IMG/VR virus record: IMGVR_UViG_3300009108_000011 | Location: 1-59,548 of that record | Strand: one strand, 5' to 3' | Length of the DNA stretch: 59,548 bases | Source: a virus | Shown here: positions 18,251-25,163 of the stretch, one piece after another | Layout of the letters: each line of letters begins with the position of its first letter | How positions within the stretch are numbered: the first letter of the stretch is position 1 | Translations under genes and position numbers: made by a program | The notes under the pieces: generated by a model | The model's input: the letters and a program-made list of their open reading frames with translations, nothing else | Told to the model about the DNA's origin: nothing | Database searches by the model: none

Positions 18251-18478
18251 TTACTTACGCTTTTTCTTGCCATTTTTACCCCACTCTGCTGCTTCTTTAG
18301 AAATTGATAGACCTGTCACGAATAATGCTGAAATTGCTGCAATTAATAAACTCATCTCAAAAGTTAATCCTACGTCATAGATGGATTCTGCTACATTTCC
18401 TCCTACTAACGGAGAAAAGAAAGAAACACCAAAATTACCTGTGATTCTCGCTATACCTCTTACAAGTGATTGCTCCAT
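18251..18478 (-). CDS. Small membrane protein with basic tail
   Basis: The 75-residue product has a hydrophobic segment (FEMSLLIAAISALFVTGLSI, about 40-58), a weaker one near FFSPLVG, and a basic tail GKNGKKKRK. Together with the 86-residue neighbour it may form a holin/antiholin-type pair, an inference from size and adjacency only. Confidence 0.5.
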   Translation of the reverse strand: MEQSLVRGIARITGNFGVSFFSPLVGGNVAESIYDVGLTFEMSLLIAAISALFVTGLSISKEAAEWGKNGKKKRK

Positions 18479-18497
18479 AAATACAGTTAAAAACCAA

Positions 18498-18506
18498 GTA
18501 TTTAAA
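18498..18506 (-). promoter_or_regulatory. TATA box for the 75-residue membrane gene
   Basis: TTTAAATAC on the minus strand is centred about 25 bp before the ATG at 18478. Confidence 0.6.
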
Positions 18507-18746
18507 TTACTCTATACGTTTTACAAAATTTGTCTTCATGAGATGAAGGAAAATTACTGGTTCTGTAACAAATGCCTGAATAACCTCATCTCTAAATATA
18601 CCAGACGAATCGAATTTTCCACATTTATAACAAACATATATTTTTGATACTCCCTTCTTATATCCATATTTGAATGAACCACATGAGCAGTGTTTTTTAG
18701 TTACAAAATGTCTCTTGGTTTTTCGTTCTGTAGGCATATCACTCAT
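18507..18746 (-). CDS. Zinc-ribbon protein
   Basis: This 79-residue protein carries HCSCGSFKYG and YVCYKCGKFD, that is CxC and CxxC about 17 residues apart, a likely zinc ribbon after a basic N terminus. It diverges from the plus-strand 143-residue gene and shares one symmetric TATA element with it. A nucleic-acid or transcription-factor-binding role is possible. Confidence 0.6.
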   Translation of the reverse strand: MSDMPTERKTKRHFVTKKHCSCGSFKYGYKKGVSKIYVCYKCGKFDSSGIFRDEVIQAFVTEPVIFLHLMKTNFVKRIE

Positions 18747-18763
18747 GATTTAATTGCAAGCAT

Positions 18764-18773
18764 TTATTAATAA
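18764..18773. promoter_or_regulatory. Palindromic TATA element shared by divergent genes
   Basis: TTATTAATAA is its own reverse complement. Its centre is 25 bp from the ATG at 18794 (plus) and 22 bp from the ATG at 18746 (minus), so a single TATA element could start both leaderless transcripts. Confidence 0.6.
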
Positions 18774-18793
18774 GTATTTCTATTATTTTAATT

Positions 18794-19225
18794 ATGGGAA
18801 CGTCTTTTTATCTGTATGAGAATGAAGAAGAACTTAAAAAAATATATGGTGCACAATTAAATGAAGAGACTCATTGCATTAAAATAACCGATATGTACCT
18901 AAAACCTAATGATGTATTATGGATTATTGAAGAATATGATAAGATAAAAGAAAAACCACTTATAGGTAGATCTATAGTTCATTTTAGAAATACAAGTTTT
19001 AATGAATATAAAAACGGGGATGAGAAGTTAATTCTTCATGATAAGTTAGTTTTTGACCCAAAAAGAAGTAAACTACAGGCATTTACTAAAATATTACGAA
19101 AACCAGAGTTTGAAGTAAAAGTAGATAGATATTATGGAGATGAAAAGACAAAAAAATGTAAAATAGACTATAACCATAGATATTATGATTTAACTAGTGA
19201 TAGGGTGAATTTAATCTTAAAATGA
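18794..19225 (+). CDS. Unknown 143-residue protein
   Basis: The product (start GTSFYLYENEEELKKIYGAQ) is rich in Lys, Tyr and Asp with no recognised motif. It opens a three-gene plus-strand operon in which each gene overlaps the next (ATGA, TTGA). A leaderless promoter lies 25 bp upstream. Confidence 0.6.
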   Translation: MGTSFYLYENEEELKKIYGAQLNEETHCIKITDMYLKPNDVLWIIEEYDKIKEKPLIGRSIVHFRNTSFNEYKNGDEKLILHDKLVFDPKRSKLQAFTKILRKPEFEVKVDRYYGDEKTKKCKIDYNHRYYDLTSDRVNLILK

Positions 19226-19347
19226 AGAAATGCAAAGAATGTGGAATATATTCAGAGTTAGCGTTATATTTTGATGAAAGATTTGATATGTGTAAAAAAT
19301 GCTATAATAAAATATCACCTCATACAGTAACGGGGTTAGATGATTGA
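19222..19347 (+). CDS. 41-residue double-CxxC protein
   Basis: The ORF starts at ATG overlapping the preceding TGA (ATGA) and encodes MKKCKECGIYSELALYF followed by MCKKCYNK. Two CxxC pairs 20 residues apart predict a small zinc finger. Confidence 0.6.
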   Translation: MKKCKECGIYSELALYFDERFDMCKKCYNKISPHTVTGLDD

Positions 19348-19499
19348 AAATAGATTTGTTTTTAGGCGATGTAGAGGATAAACTAGACGTAATAAATGGT
19401 AATTTAGAAGACCTAAAAGTACTTTTACGGTTACTTTTAACTCCACCCGACCTAAAAGAGTATGAAAAGTATAAACTAGAAAAAAGAAAAGATGTTTAG
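19344..19499 (+). CDS. 51-residue helical protein
   Basis: It starts with TTG overlapping the preceding stop (TTGA) and reads MKIDLFLGDVEDKLDVINGN, then a Leu/Lys-rich helix. Coupled initiation and clean helical periodicity suggest a real gene; function is unknown. Confidence 0.5.
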   Translation: MKIDLFLGDVEDKLDVINGNLEDLKVLLRLLLTPPDLKEYEKYKLEKRKDV

Positions 19500-19500
19500 G

Positions 19501-19944
19501 TTATCTTTTGTTTTGAGTACCATTTGTCATTAATATCTTCCAATCTTTACCCAATTTTTTCTTCATTTTCAACCAAAATGGATCTGTACCAAACATTCCA
19601 CCTTTTTTATTGTATTCTTTGGTTACATTTGCTATTCTCCTATGACATGTCCTACAAAACCTTGCGTTAATTTGTTCTATTTCAAATTTATAATTTCCAC
19701 AAAAGAAGCATAAACCATACATTTTATGTGTGATTGTCGCTAAAAGTGGCTCTCTACCACGCTTTCCAGCACATTCTCCACAAATATCAGCAATAGTAGC
19801 AGAAGTTGCATCTCTTTTGAAGCAATTTATACATATAGCTTCCTTGTAGTTGTCTACATGAGTGTATTCGTCTTTTTGATGTTTATCCCAAAGTTTTTTG
19901 GTTAAATCATTACTGTTTTTGTTTGTATCTAACTCAGTAGGCAG
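19501..19944 (-). CDS. Four-CxxC zinc protein with non-canonical start
   Basis: The first in-frame ATG (19722) gives only 73 residues, yet the frame is open upstream to a TAG next to 19944. The upstream part adds ICINCFKRD and ICGECAGKR to LCFFCGNYK and FCRTCHRR, giving four evenly spaced CxxC pairs. No ATG, GTG or TTG lies upstream in frame. CTG at 19944, preceded by AAGGTGAAG and overlapping the end of the upstream gene, is the best start. A +1 frameshift from the upstream gene is an alternative. The real start is unproven. Confidence 0.6.
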   Translation of the reverse strand: MPTELDTNKNSNDLTKKLWDKHQKDEYTHVDNYKEAICINCFKRDATSATIADICGECAGKRGREPLLATITHKMYGLCFFCGNYKFEIEQINARFCRTCHRRIANVTKEYNKKGGMFGTDPFWLKMKKKLGKDWKILMTNGTQNKR

Positions 19945-20206
19945 CTAACTTCACCTTTTTCAATGCATCTTGAAGTATAATGTAGATATTATTACATGAA
20001 TAGTGATCACAACCGTTTTTTCTAGACTCTTTTTTGATTTCTTCTATTGTATCATCAATTAATTTGTAATTTGGAGTGTAAACATTTGATATGACTGTTG
20101 TATTTACGTTGTCTGCAATAACTTTTACCTCTTTTTTAGATACAGGAACTTGTCCGAATGGTGTGTTAACTGTTTCTTTTACTTCCTTACTTTTCTTTCT
20201 CGCCAT
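19934..20206 (-). CDS. Unknown 90-residue protein after the portal gene
   Basis: The ATG at 20206 (MARKKSKEVKETVNTPFG) is chosen over one 30 bp upstream because AAGGAGGTG lies 4 nt before it, the strongest Shine-Dalgarno match noted here. It overlaps the portal 3' end by 20 nt. Residues near the C terminus carry NGCDHYSCNN. Function unknown. Confidence 0.65.
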   Translation of the reverse strand: MARKKSKEVKETVNTPFGQVPVSKKEVKVIADNVNTTVISNVYTPNYKLIDDTIEEIKKESRKNGCDHYSCNNIYIILQDALKKVKLAAY

Positions 20207-22064
20207 CTTCCCACCTCCTTGCTTGCTCAAATTCATTTTTAACTAATTCTCTTGCCTGTCTAACAGTCATTCCTGCTGACTTTCTTAATTCATCAACAGT
20301 TTTTGTCTTATTCCATCCAAAATCAACTGCTGTCTGCAATGTATTTTTAACAACTGTAAAATTTGATGGTGTGATTCCATCAGGATAGCTCTTTTTACTC
20401 ATTGTTGTGCCTGTACCTGATGCTGGAAATCCTTCTGCAACTCCACCAGTGTCTGATGGTCTAGAGTTTTCAGGCTCTCCTTGTGATTGTTGTCTTTGTT
20501 CTTCTGCTTCTCCAAGTGAATTACCTCTTCCTCTACCTTCAATCATCGCTGGACTGTTAACTGGATCTTTACTAATCTTATATTCACCTTGATGTGTTCT
20601 TGTAATCTCAAATCCCATGCCTTGTAATGCTTGCATGTTATTAATTTCAACACCATCCTGTTGTAGTTCTCTAAGTTTATCATTCTCTTCACCTGTTTTT
20701 AATTTCAAATCCCAATCATCTACGCCAAACATTTCCGATAATTTCTTGAAAAATGCTTTGTAAAGAATGTCTTGACCCCATTTCACTGCTCTGTTTGTAA
20801 TTGTAACTTGTAAACCTTCTTGTGACCAACCACCAACCATTTCACCGTAGTAAAGTGGCAATACTCCGTAAATTGCACCTATAATTTGTCTTAATTCTTG
20901 TCTAACTGCAATAAATTCAAGTTCTTTTAATGAACCAGTAAAGTCTAACCACTGTGCCATGTTGTTTCCACCTTTTTCTTGTTCTACAAGCAATGGGTGT
21001 ATCATGTAAGGGTCTTCTGTTGCCTTTTGTTCTAATGCATCCCATGACTTTCTAAATGTTTCATAGTTACGAGAAGCAATAACTAACATACCTCTTGGTG
21101 GTCTCATCTTATCAAAGTATTTTCTAACATACTCATCCATATGAGATAATGACATTGCCTTACTCCATACAGAATAAATTGGACTGTAACCGTAAACTAG
21201 AGATGGTTTATACTTTCCTGCCTTCCATATCAGTTCACCCTCACCGTAAATAACACGTTTTGGTTGTGGAATACCGATAGAATAAACAGAGTTAACTTCA
21301 CATACTGCTTTCAATGCTTGAGCACCACATTGATCACAATGATCGGATGAAAGTCGTGTATCTCGGTGTTCAAACCGTGGGCATACGTATACTTTGTTTC
21401 TTTTGTCATCATAACCTATTCTACCATCACTATCTGCAATCATGGCGACTTGAGGTGGGTCTACACGAATAATTTCTTTAATTTCAGTTCTTTTTTGGTC
21501 TATTCTTCCTGTTCTATCATCTACAAAATAATTTTTCAATAATAACATGTAAGCGTTGTCTGCTACCTCTAAATCTCTTTCTAATTGCCTGCAAACATCC
21601 TCCAAGTTCTGCTCGTTACCATTGATTGTTTTTGTCATCAAATCTTCAAGTTGTTTCCTATGTTCTGGTATAGGTCTTCTTAGATTCTTAGAACCACATG
21701 TATCACATACTATAGGCTCTAATTTGCTTTCTGGTGTATCTTCAACTATTCCTGCTGGAGTTGCTTCTGCTGTAGGCTTGTATTGGAATTCTTTACTACA
21801 ATTATTACATTTATACTTAAATCTCTCTGTAATCTCGAATCCATTCTTAAACATCTCCCTATTAATGGTCTCAATAGGTATTCTAAGTGCATCAATGTTA
21901 TCTGCTAATTCATATATCATAATGAGTGGAAATGGAAAAATTGGTAGTTTAGCACCAGTATCTGTGCTCATATATGGCTGTGAGATTGAAGGTCTTACCG
22001 TAGATTCAGTATATCCTTTATTACTGAGCCTAAAAGCACTCTTTAGGCTATCTATAAAACCCAT
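20187..22064 (-). CDS. Portal protein with two zinc-ribbon inserts
   Basis: This 625-residue protein forms the dodecameric DNA gate at the capsid vertex. LWKAGKYKPSLVYGYSPIYSVW followed by MSLSHMDEYVRKYFDKMRPPRG and then IIGAIYGVLPLYYGEM is the clip/stem/wing pattern of the phage portal family. Unusually it has two cysteine modules: Cys86/89 with Cys120/123, and Cys228, 243, 246, 255 (CPRFEHRD...HCDQCG...C). The C terminus is disordered. A leaderless TATA box precedes the ATG. Confidence 0.85.
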   Translation of the reverse strand: MGFIDSLKSAFRLSNKGYTESTVRPSISQPYMSTDTGAKLPIFPFPLIMIYELADNIDALRIPIETINREMFKNGFEITERFKYKCNNCSKEFQYKPTAEATPAGIVEDTPESKLEPIVCDTCGSKNLRRPIPEHRKQLEDLMTKTINGNEQNLEDVCRQLERDLEVADNAYMLLLKNYFVDDRTGRIDQKRTEIKEIIRVDPPQVAMIADSDGRIGYDDKRNKVYVCPRFEHRDTRLSSDHCDQCGAQALKAVCEVNSVYSIGIPQPKRVIYGEGELIWKAGKYKPSLVYGYSPIYSVWSKAMSLSHMDEYVRKYFDKMRPPRGMLVIASRNYETFRKSWDALEQKATEDPYMIHPLLVEQEKGGNNMAQWLDFTGSLKELEFIAVRQELRQIIGAIYGVLPLYYGEMVGGWSQEGLQVTITNRAVKWGQDILYKAFFKKLSEMFGVDDWDLKLKTGEENDKLRELQQDGVEINNMQALQGMGFEITRTHQGEYKISKDPVNSPAMIEGRGRGNSLGEAEEQRQQSQGEPENSRPSDTGGVAEGFPASGTGTTMSKKSYPDGITPSNFTVVKNTLQTAVDFGWNKTKTVDELRKSAGMTVRQARELVKNEFEQARRWEDGEKEK

Positions 22065-22083
22065 GTCTAATCAATAATCTTTA

Positions 22084-22093
22084 CATATATAAA
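22084..22093 (-). promoter_or_regulatory. TATA box for the portal gene
   Basis: TTTATATATG on the minus strand is centred 24-25 bp before the ATG at 22064, identical in sequence to the box of the 89-residue decoration-like gene. Confidence 0.7.
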
Positions 22094-22135
22094 CTTTGTC
22101 CAAATATGTCATCATCTGTAAAGAAAATAAAAACG

Positions 22136-22145
22136 TTTAAATATA
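22136..22145 (+). promoter_or_regulatory. TATA box for the 68-residue gene
   Basis: TTTAAATATA is centred 25 bp before the ATG at 22165. Confidence 0.65.
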
Positions 22146-22164
22146 GGTTCTATTTAGATGATAT

Positions 22165-22371
22165 ATGTCTGCAACTAAAGCAACAACTGAATATTTTCAA
22201 GCATTAGCAGAATTTCAGAGTGAAATTACTGGTGCATTCACAGATATTCAAAAGAAAATAGATCCTAACCATATTGCAAACGATTTTGCTGAATTACAGG
22301 TAAAATTAATGTCTGCAACTATAGAGAATCTAACAAACACTGTAAAAACTTACAGAAAAACTCTCTCTTAG
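22165..22371 (+). CDS. 68-residue helical protein
   Basis: The sequence (TTEYFQALAEFQSEITGAF, then IENLTNTVKTYRKTLS) is predicted to be almost wholly helical, like phasin or coiled-coil accessory proteins. It is a single-gene unit with its own TATA box and a hairpin terminator at its stop codon, so it is likely strongly expressed. No family assigned. Confidence 0.65.
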   Translation: MSATKATTEYFQALAEFQSEITGAFTDIQKKIDPNHIANDFAELQVKLMSATIENLTNTVKTYRKTLS

Positions 22372-22388
22372 AGAGTGTCTTTTTTTTA
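22360..22388 (+). terminator. Hairpin plus T-run terminator
   Basis: ACTCTCT and AGAGAGT form a perfect 7-bp stem with a CTT loop spanning the stop codon, followed by a T-run. A bacterial-style intrinsic terminator is unusual in archaea, where oligo-T alone usually suffices. Confidence 0.7.
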
Positions 22389-22493
22389 TCCACCATGTTC
22401 AGAACAATCAATATCTCTACCCTGTTCTGTGCATGAACAAGATGTAGATACTTCTTCGGTTTCTTTACGGGTATTACGGTCTAGTATACTCAT
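22386..22493 (-). CDS. 35-residue Cys/His micro-protein
   Basis: The ORF MSILDRNTRKETEEVSTSCS ends with Cys-Ser-Cys, Cys and His, a possible metal site. Its stop overlaps the terminator of the facing gene. TTTATTAAT (22515-22523) is centred 26 bp before the ATG, which supports expression. Confidence 0.5.
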   Translation of the reverse strand: MSILDRNTRKETEEVSTSCSCTEQGRDIDCSEHGG

Positions 22494-22529
22494 AAAAATA
22501 ATTATAAAGGTTGATTAATAAAGATTTGT

Positions 22530-22594
22530 GTACCATTGGTGTGAGTCTGCATACTGCGAAAGGCAGAGGACTGCTGTGACGAGGCAGGTGGTAC
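22530..22594. other. Structured GC-rich element between divergent promoters
   Basis: This 65-nt segment is much more GC-rich than its surroundings and can fold as a closed structure. GTACCA (22530-22535) pairs with TGGTAC (22589-22594), AGTC (22544-22547) with GACT (22569-22572), and CTGC/GCAG closes a GAAAG loop (22554-22566). An alternative CTGC/GCAG pairs at 22571-22587. No ORF starts in it. It could be a small RNA gene or a regulatory DNA site. Confidence 0.4.
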
Positions 22595-22606
22595 TTTATA
22601 TATAGG
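22595..22606 (+). promoter_or_regulatory. TATA box for plus-strand small-gene operon
   Basis: TTTATATATAGG is centred 24 bp before the ATG at 22624 and probably drives the run of small genes up to about 24407. Confidence 0.65.
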
Positions 22607-22623
22607 AAGATATAACAAAACAT

Positions 22624-22800
22624 ATGGTAGAAATCAACAGTAAAGAATATGGTATAATATTCAGATGGTTTGAGAGGGCTTTTGGCTTAAAAGAGCCGAC
22701 AGAGATACCATTAGAAGACAAACGAGTGTTCTGGAAACTCACATTTCTCGCAGAAGATAGAATAGAAGAGGATAAACTAACTAACAAGGATGAGTCATGA
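22624..22800 (+). CDS. 58-residue unknown protein
   Basis: This leaderless ORF (MVEINSKEYGIIFRWFERAF) opens a chain of overlapping small genes; its TGA overlaps the next ATG. It is acidic and helical with no motif recognised. Confidence 0.55.
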   Translation: MVEINSKEYGIIFRWFERAFGLKEPTEIPLEDKRVFWKLTFLAEDRIEEDKLTNKDES

Positions 22801-22979
22801 AATGTGACTACTGTAACGAAAAAACAACTGCAATAATAACTTTTCCACATCCTAATGGTGAGGTTAAGGTAATGTGTTTTGCGTGTATAGACAATATGGA
22901 GTCAGAGAGCCTGCGAGCCAAAGGCGAGCCTTTAAAAAAAGAGGTTGGTAGAAAAGACTGTCTTTCAAAAGATTTATAA
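22797..22979 (+). CDS. 60-residue zinc-finger protein
   Basis: KCDYCNEKT and MCFACIDNM give two CxxC pairs about 25 residues apart, as in treble-clef or ribbon zinc fingers. The ATG overlaps the upstream stop by 4 nt. Confidence 0.6.
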   Translation: MKCDYCNEKTTAIITFPHPNGEVKVMCFACIDNMESESLRAKGEPLKKEVGRKDCLSKDL

Positions 22980-23002
22980 GTATAGACCCTGTTATACAAA
23001 CA

Positions 23003-23188
23003 ATGAATAAAACAAAGTATGATTACATTTATGATGAGTTGCAAGAAATTGCCCAAGATTACACAAGACTCGGAAATAGACTTCATTCCTTAAAGATTCA
23101 CGTTATGAGATTGAAGGATAATAAGAATTATGAAACGGAACTATTAGAATTTGACGACCCTATATTGGAGGATGTAGGACATGGATAA
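23003..23188 (+). CDS. 61-residue coiled-coil protein
   Basis: NKTKYDYIYDELQEIAQDYT and the following residues form a long helix with heptad-like Leu/Ile/Tyr spacing. It overlaps the next gene by 8 nt. Function unknown. Confidence 0.5.
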   Translation: MNKTKYDYIYDELQEIAQDYTRLGNRLHSLKIHVMRLKDNKNYETELLEFDDPILEDVGHG

Positions 23189-23405
23189 TAGTTCTGATCC
23201 TATTAGAACTGTCAAGCAGAGAGGCAAGTGGTATTTTGATTGGCATGTTTTATTGGCGTTCTTTTTTATCGGTACTGGTATAGGTATTCCTTTGGGTGTA
23301 GCAATGTTATGTTGGAGGGCATGGAATGAATATAAAGGACATAACTGGGAACGTAAGGTTGAGCAGGGAGATTTTAGCACAAAGTCTGCATGGGAGATGA
23401 AGTAG
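23181..23405 (+). CDS. 74-residue single-span membrane protein
   Basis: A hydrophobic segment (LLAFFFIGTGIGIPLGVAML, about residues 24-43) is flanked by charged regions, predicting one transmembrane helix. It belongs to the small-gene operon; role unknown. Confidence 0.55.
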   Translation: MDNSSDPIRTVKQRGKWYFDWHVLLAFFFIGTGIGIPLGVAMLCWRAWNEYKGHNWERKVEQGDFSTKSAWEMK

Positions 23406-23406
23406 T

Positions 23407-23559
23407 ATGGCTAATAGTGCTGTGAGAGATATGCTTGATTTGTTACACGAGGATTGGCTACCAGAAAGTAACAAGAAGGATCTACAGAGTATTATCATAG
23501 AACTAATAGAAAACATGGTAGATGACCGTAAAGGAATTGACGAGAGGTTTAAATATTGA
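23407..23559 (+). CDS. 50-residue helical protein
   Basis: The ORF (NSAVRDMLDLLHEDWLPESN) follows the preceding stop at once and shares its TGA with the next start (TGATG). It is acidic and helical, with no recognised motif. Confidence 0.5.
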   Translation: MANSAVRDMLDLLHEDWLPESNKKDLQSIIIELIENMVDDRKGIDERFKY

Positions 23560-23810
23560 TGGGTTATAAACAACTGGCAAAGGTAATATGTGTGGCGTGC
23601 AGCGAGCCGTTAGGCGAGCACTCGAAAAGAGATTTGGTGCGTTGTTTATTTCGGGTTCAAGGTACGATGGTTAGTGATGGTATTGAAAATACCAGTGATG
23701 GCATTTCTGCCCAAGAGGGCATTTCTGCCCAAGATGGTTATTCAGATGAGGATTTAGCAGATGGAAGAAATGAAGGACATATAAGGGGGTTTGATTCACA
23801 CATTGGTTAA
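23559..23810 (+). CDS. 83-residue protein with short internal tandem repeat
   Basis: The ATG at 23559 overlaps the upstream stop; a TTG 3 nt earlier is possible. VICVACSEP is a lone CxxC. The middle holds a duplicated 18-bp unit encoding GISAQ(E/D), and the C-terminal part contains GRNEGHI, encoded by a 23-nt sequence found again in the 166-residue gene at 34215. Function unknown. Confidence 0.5.
   Translation: MGYKQLAKVICVACSEPLGEHSKRDLVRCLFRVQGTMVSDGIENTSDGISAQEGISAQDGYSDEDLADGRNEGHIRGFDSHIG
23700..23735 (+). repeat. Tandem 18-bp repeat inside the 83-residue gene
   Basis: Two copies of GGCATTTCTGCCCAAGA(G/T) lie head to tail and in frame, differing only at the last base. Confidence 0.75.
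23763..23785 (+). repeat. 23-nt dispersed repeat, copy 1
   Basis: This 23-nt segment, beginning GGAAGAAATGAAGGAC, is identical to 34371-34393 and encodes GRNEGHI in frame in both genes. Confidence 0.7.
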
Positions 23811-23811
23811 G

Positions 23812-23886
23812 ATGGAGACCCTGAGAGACTTTGAGATGTATCAGATGTTTAAGGGTAAGAAAAAGAAGAAGGTTAAGAAGAAATGA
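23812..23886 (+). CDS. 24-residue lysine-rich micro-ORF
   Basis: METLRDFEMYQMFKGK is followed by a run of lysines. The start follows the upstream stop by 1 nt and its TGA overlaps the next ATG, so it may be translated or may only couple translation. Confidence 0.35.
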   Translation: METLRDFEMYQMFKGKKKKKVKKK

Positions 23887-24023
23887 AAATTGATCTAGAT
23901 ATACCGAAAGGATTTGAAGCTGAAATCAGATTATATTGTTCTACTTGTCAAGAAGAAGTAGTAGGAGATGATTATAAGAGACATGAATGTGAGGAATGGA
24001 GAAGATATGCCAAGAGAACATAA
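23883..24023 (+). CDS. 46-residue C2HC-type zinc finger protein
   Basis: YCSTCQEEV followed by YKRHECEEW gives Cys-x2-Cys...His-x-Cys, a compact zinc finger. It overlaps both neighbours (4 nt upstream, 17 nt with the HicA-like gene). Confidence 0.55.
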   Translation: MKIDLDIPKGFEAEIRLYCSTCQEEVVGDDYKRHECEEWRRYAKRT

Positions 24024-24237
24024 GATCAGTACAAAGAAAGTTATCAAGTTCTTGATGAAACATGATTGGGCAATATGGGATATGAGGGGATCACATTATA
24101 TAATGCGTAAGTCTAATTCAGACATGCAGTTACAGTTGCCATATAGGAAGGAGTTGGGTAAAACAACTCTGGTTCATACTATGGAACGTGCTGGTTTTAC
24201 AGTGGAAGATTTATATAAGGAACTGGGGTATAGATAG
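24007..24237 (+). CDS. HicA-like toxin-fold protein (orphan)
   Basis: The 76 residues match the HicA/YcfA mRNA-interferase pattern: an N-terminal helix (KVIKFLMKHDWAIWDM), then RGSHYIM with the catalytic-position His, a strand (MQLQLPYRKELGK) and a C-terminal helix (LVHTMERAGFTVEDLYK). HicA toxins are small double-stranded-RNA-binding-fold RNases neutralised by HicB. No HicB-like gene is adjacent. The start at 24007 follows GAGGAATGGAG and gives the family's usual length; an upstream ATG at 23968 is less likely. Confidence 0.7.
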   Translation: MPREHKISTKKVIKFLMKHDWAIWDMRGSHYIMRKSNSDMQLQLPYRKELGKTTLVHTMERAGFTVEDLYKELGYR

Positions 24238-24239
24238 GT

Positions 24240-24407
24240 ATGGTAGTTTATGATGATGAGAAGACTTGGAAACAGCATTATGATGACTGGTGTAATATCC
24301 TTGAAAGATTACAGGGTGATAATATTCAGATTACCTTTAGACGTAAAATCATTCAAGGTATGATCAATGACTATGAACGTGGACATAAAAGAACTGGTAA
24401 TGATTAG
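24240..24407 (+). CDS. 55-residue unknown protein
   Basis: The ORF (VVYDDEKTWKQHYDDWCNIL) follows the HicA-like gene by 2 nt. It is the last gene of this operon. It is not HicB-like in length or sequence, but adjacency makes a regulatory partner possible. Confidence 0.5.
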   Translation: MVVYDDEKTWKQHYDDWCNILERLQGDNIQITFRRKIIQGMINDYERGHKRTGND

Positions 24408-24726
24408 AATGCTTCAATCCCCCCTTTTATATACTAAATAAATCTAAGATAAAATTTAGACTTTCTATTAAAATAGGATGAAGAATTTGAACCAATTACA
24501 CATTATCTTTGTTTCTGACTTGTAGTATATTAAGTTTCGTTGTTTTGTTCGATTTGTATCTAACTTGTATTTATAAATGTTTCTAATTTTTGGTTTTTCT
24601 CCATATCGCCCTGATGCGAATTTTTCCTGTTTAAAACACTGTGGAAATAAAAAAAAATTAAAAAGAAGAGTTGGGCACGTCTGCCCGTTGTGCGTTTTTA
24701 ATTCCCTACAGCTATAACTTCAGGAA
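24408..24726. other. Intergenic region between convergent genes
   Basis: This 319-bp AT-rich stretch has no ORF that can be supported (the longest with ATG is 15 codons). It contains A- and T-runs and, near its end, a GGGCA/TGCCC hairpin that acts as a terminator in both directions. Confidence 0.6.
24645..24701. terminator. Bidirectional terminator hairpin
   Basis: GGGCA (24673-24677) pairs with TGCCC (24682-24686) around a 4-nt loop. T-runs follow on the plus strand (about 24695-24699) and, past A-runs at 24647-24665, on the minus strand. It separates convergent genes ending at 24407 and 24727. Confidence 0.6.
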
Positions 24727-25128
24727 TTAAGAAACGACTTTTTGAACTTCAGCCACATTTACGAAGGTAATAATAGATTTGCCAGAGTTTAAACCAGAAG
24801 ATTTCAACTGTTCACCAGATTTGAAAATTGCGTCAAAGTCGCCTTTCTCGCTGTCTGTCATTGAATGGTTTTTACCTTCTTTGGTTTTGAAAGAATAGCC
24901 CGTAATTTCCCAAGCAATTAAACCGTAATCTTCGCAAAAGTTACGAAGTTGTTCGTTTTGCTCCTCAATCAGTGCTTCTCTTTCTTTCTCTGTCATTTCT
25001 GTTTTAACCTCTGTTTGTGGTTCGTTCTGTGACATTTTGGCTAAAAGCTCGAATATTCTAGAGTTAGTTTGCTCTAGGGCTGTCAAGCGTTTTTCCAAAG
25101 TCTCTTTAGTTTTTGTTGTGCGTGCCAT
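24727..25128 (-). CDS. 133-residue coiled-coil protein
   Basis: An N-terminal coiled coil (TLEKRLTALEQTNSRIFELL) and acidic helix precede a compact C-terminal domain (AWEITGYSFKTKEGKNH, then KSIITFVNVAEVQKVV). The ATG at 25128 is preferred because a TATA box ends about 26 bp upstream. Codon use is less AT-biased than its surroundings, suggesting high expression. It might be a nucleoid-like or single-strand-binding accessory protein, but no family is recognised. Confidence 0.6.
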   Translation of the reverse strand: MARTTKTKETLEKRLTALEQTNSRIFELLAKMSQNEPQTEVKTEMTEKEREALIEEQNEQLRNFCEDYGLIAWEITGYSFKTKEGKNHSMTDSEKGDFDAIFKSGEQLKSSGLNSGKSIITFVNVAEVQKVVS

Positions 25129-25153
25129 GTTCTTACTTATTTTATGTATAATA

Positions 25154-25163
25154 CCTATATATA
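25154..25163 (-). promoter_or_regulatory. TATA box for the 133-residue gene
   Basis: TATATATAGG on the minus strand is centred about 30 bp before the ATG at 25128. Confidence 0.55.

Noticed and set aside
22530-22594. tRNA gene
   Set aside because: The stems do not form D, anticodon and T arms and no TTCRA loop is present; no tRNA was recognised elsewhere by eye.
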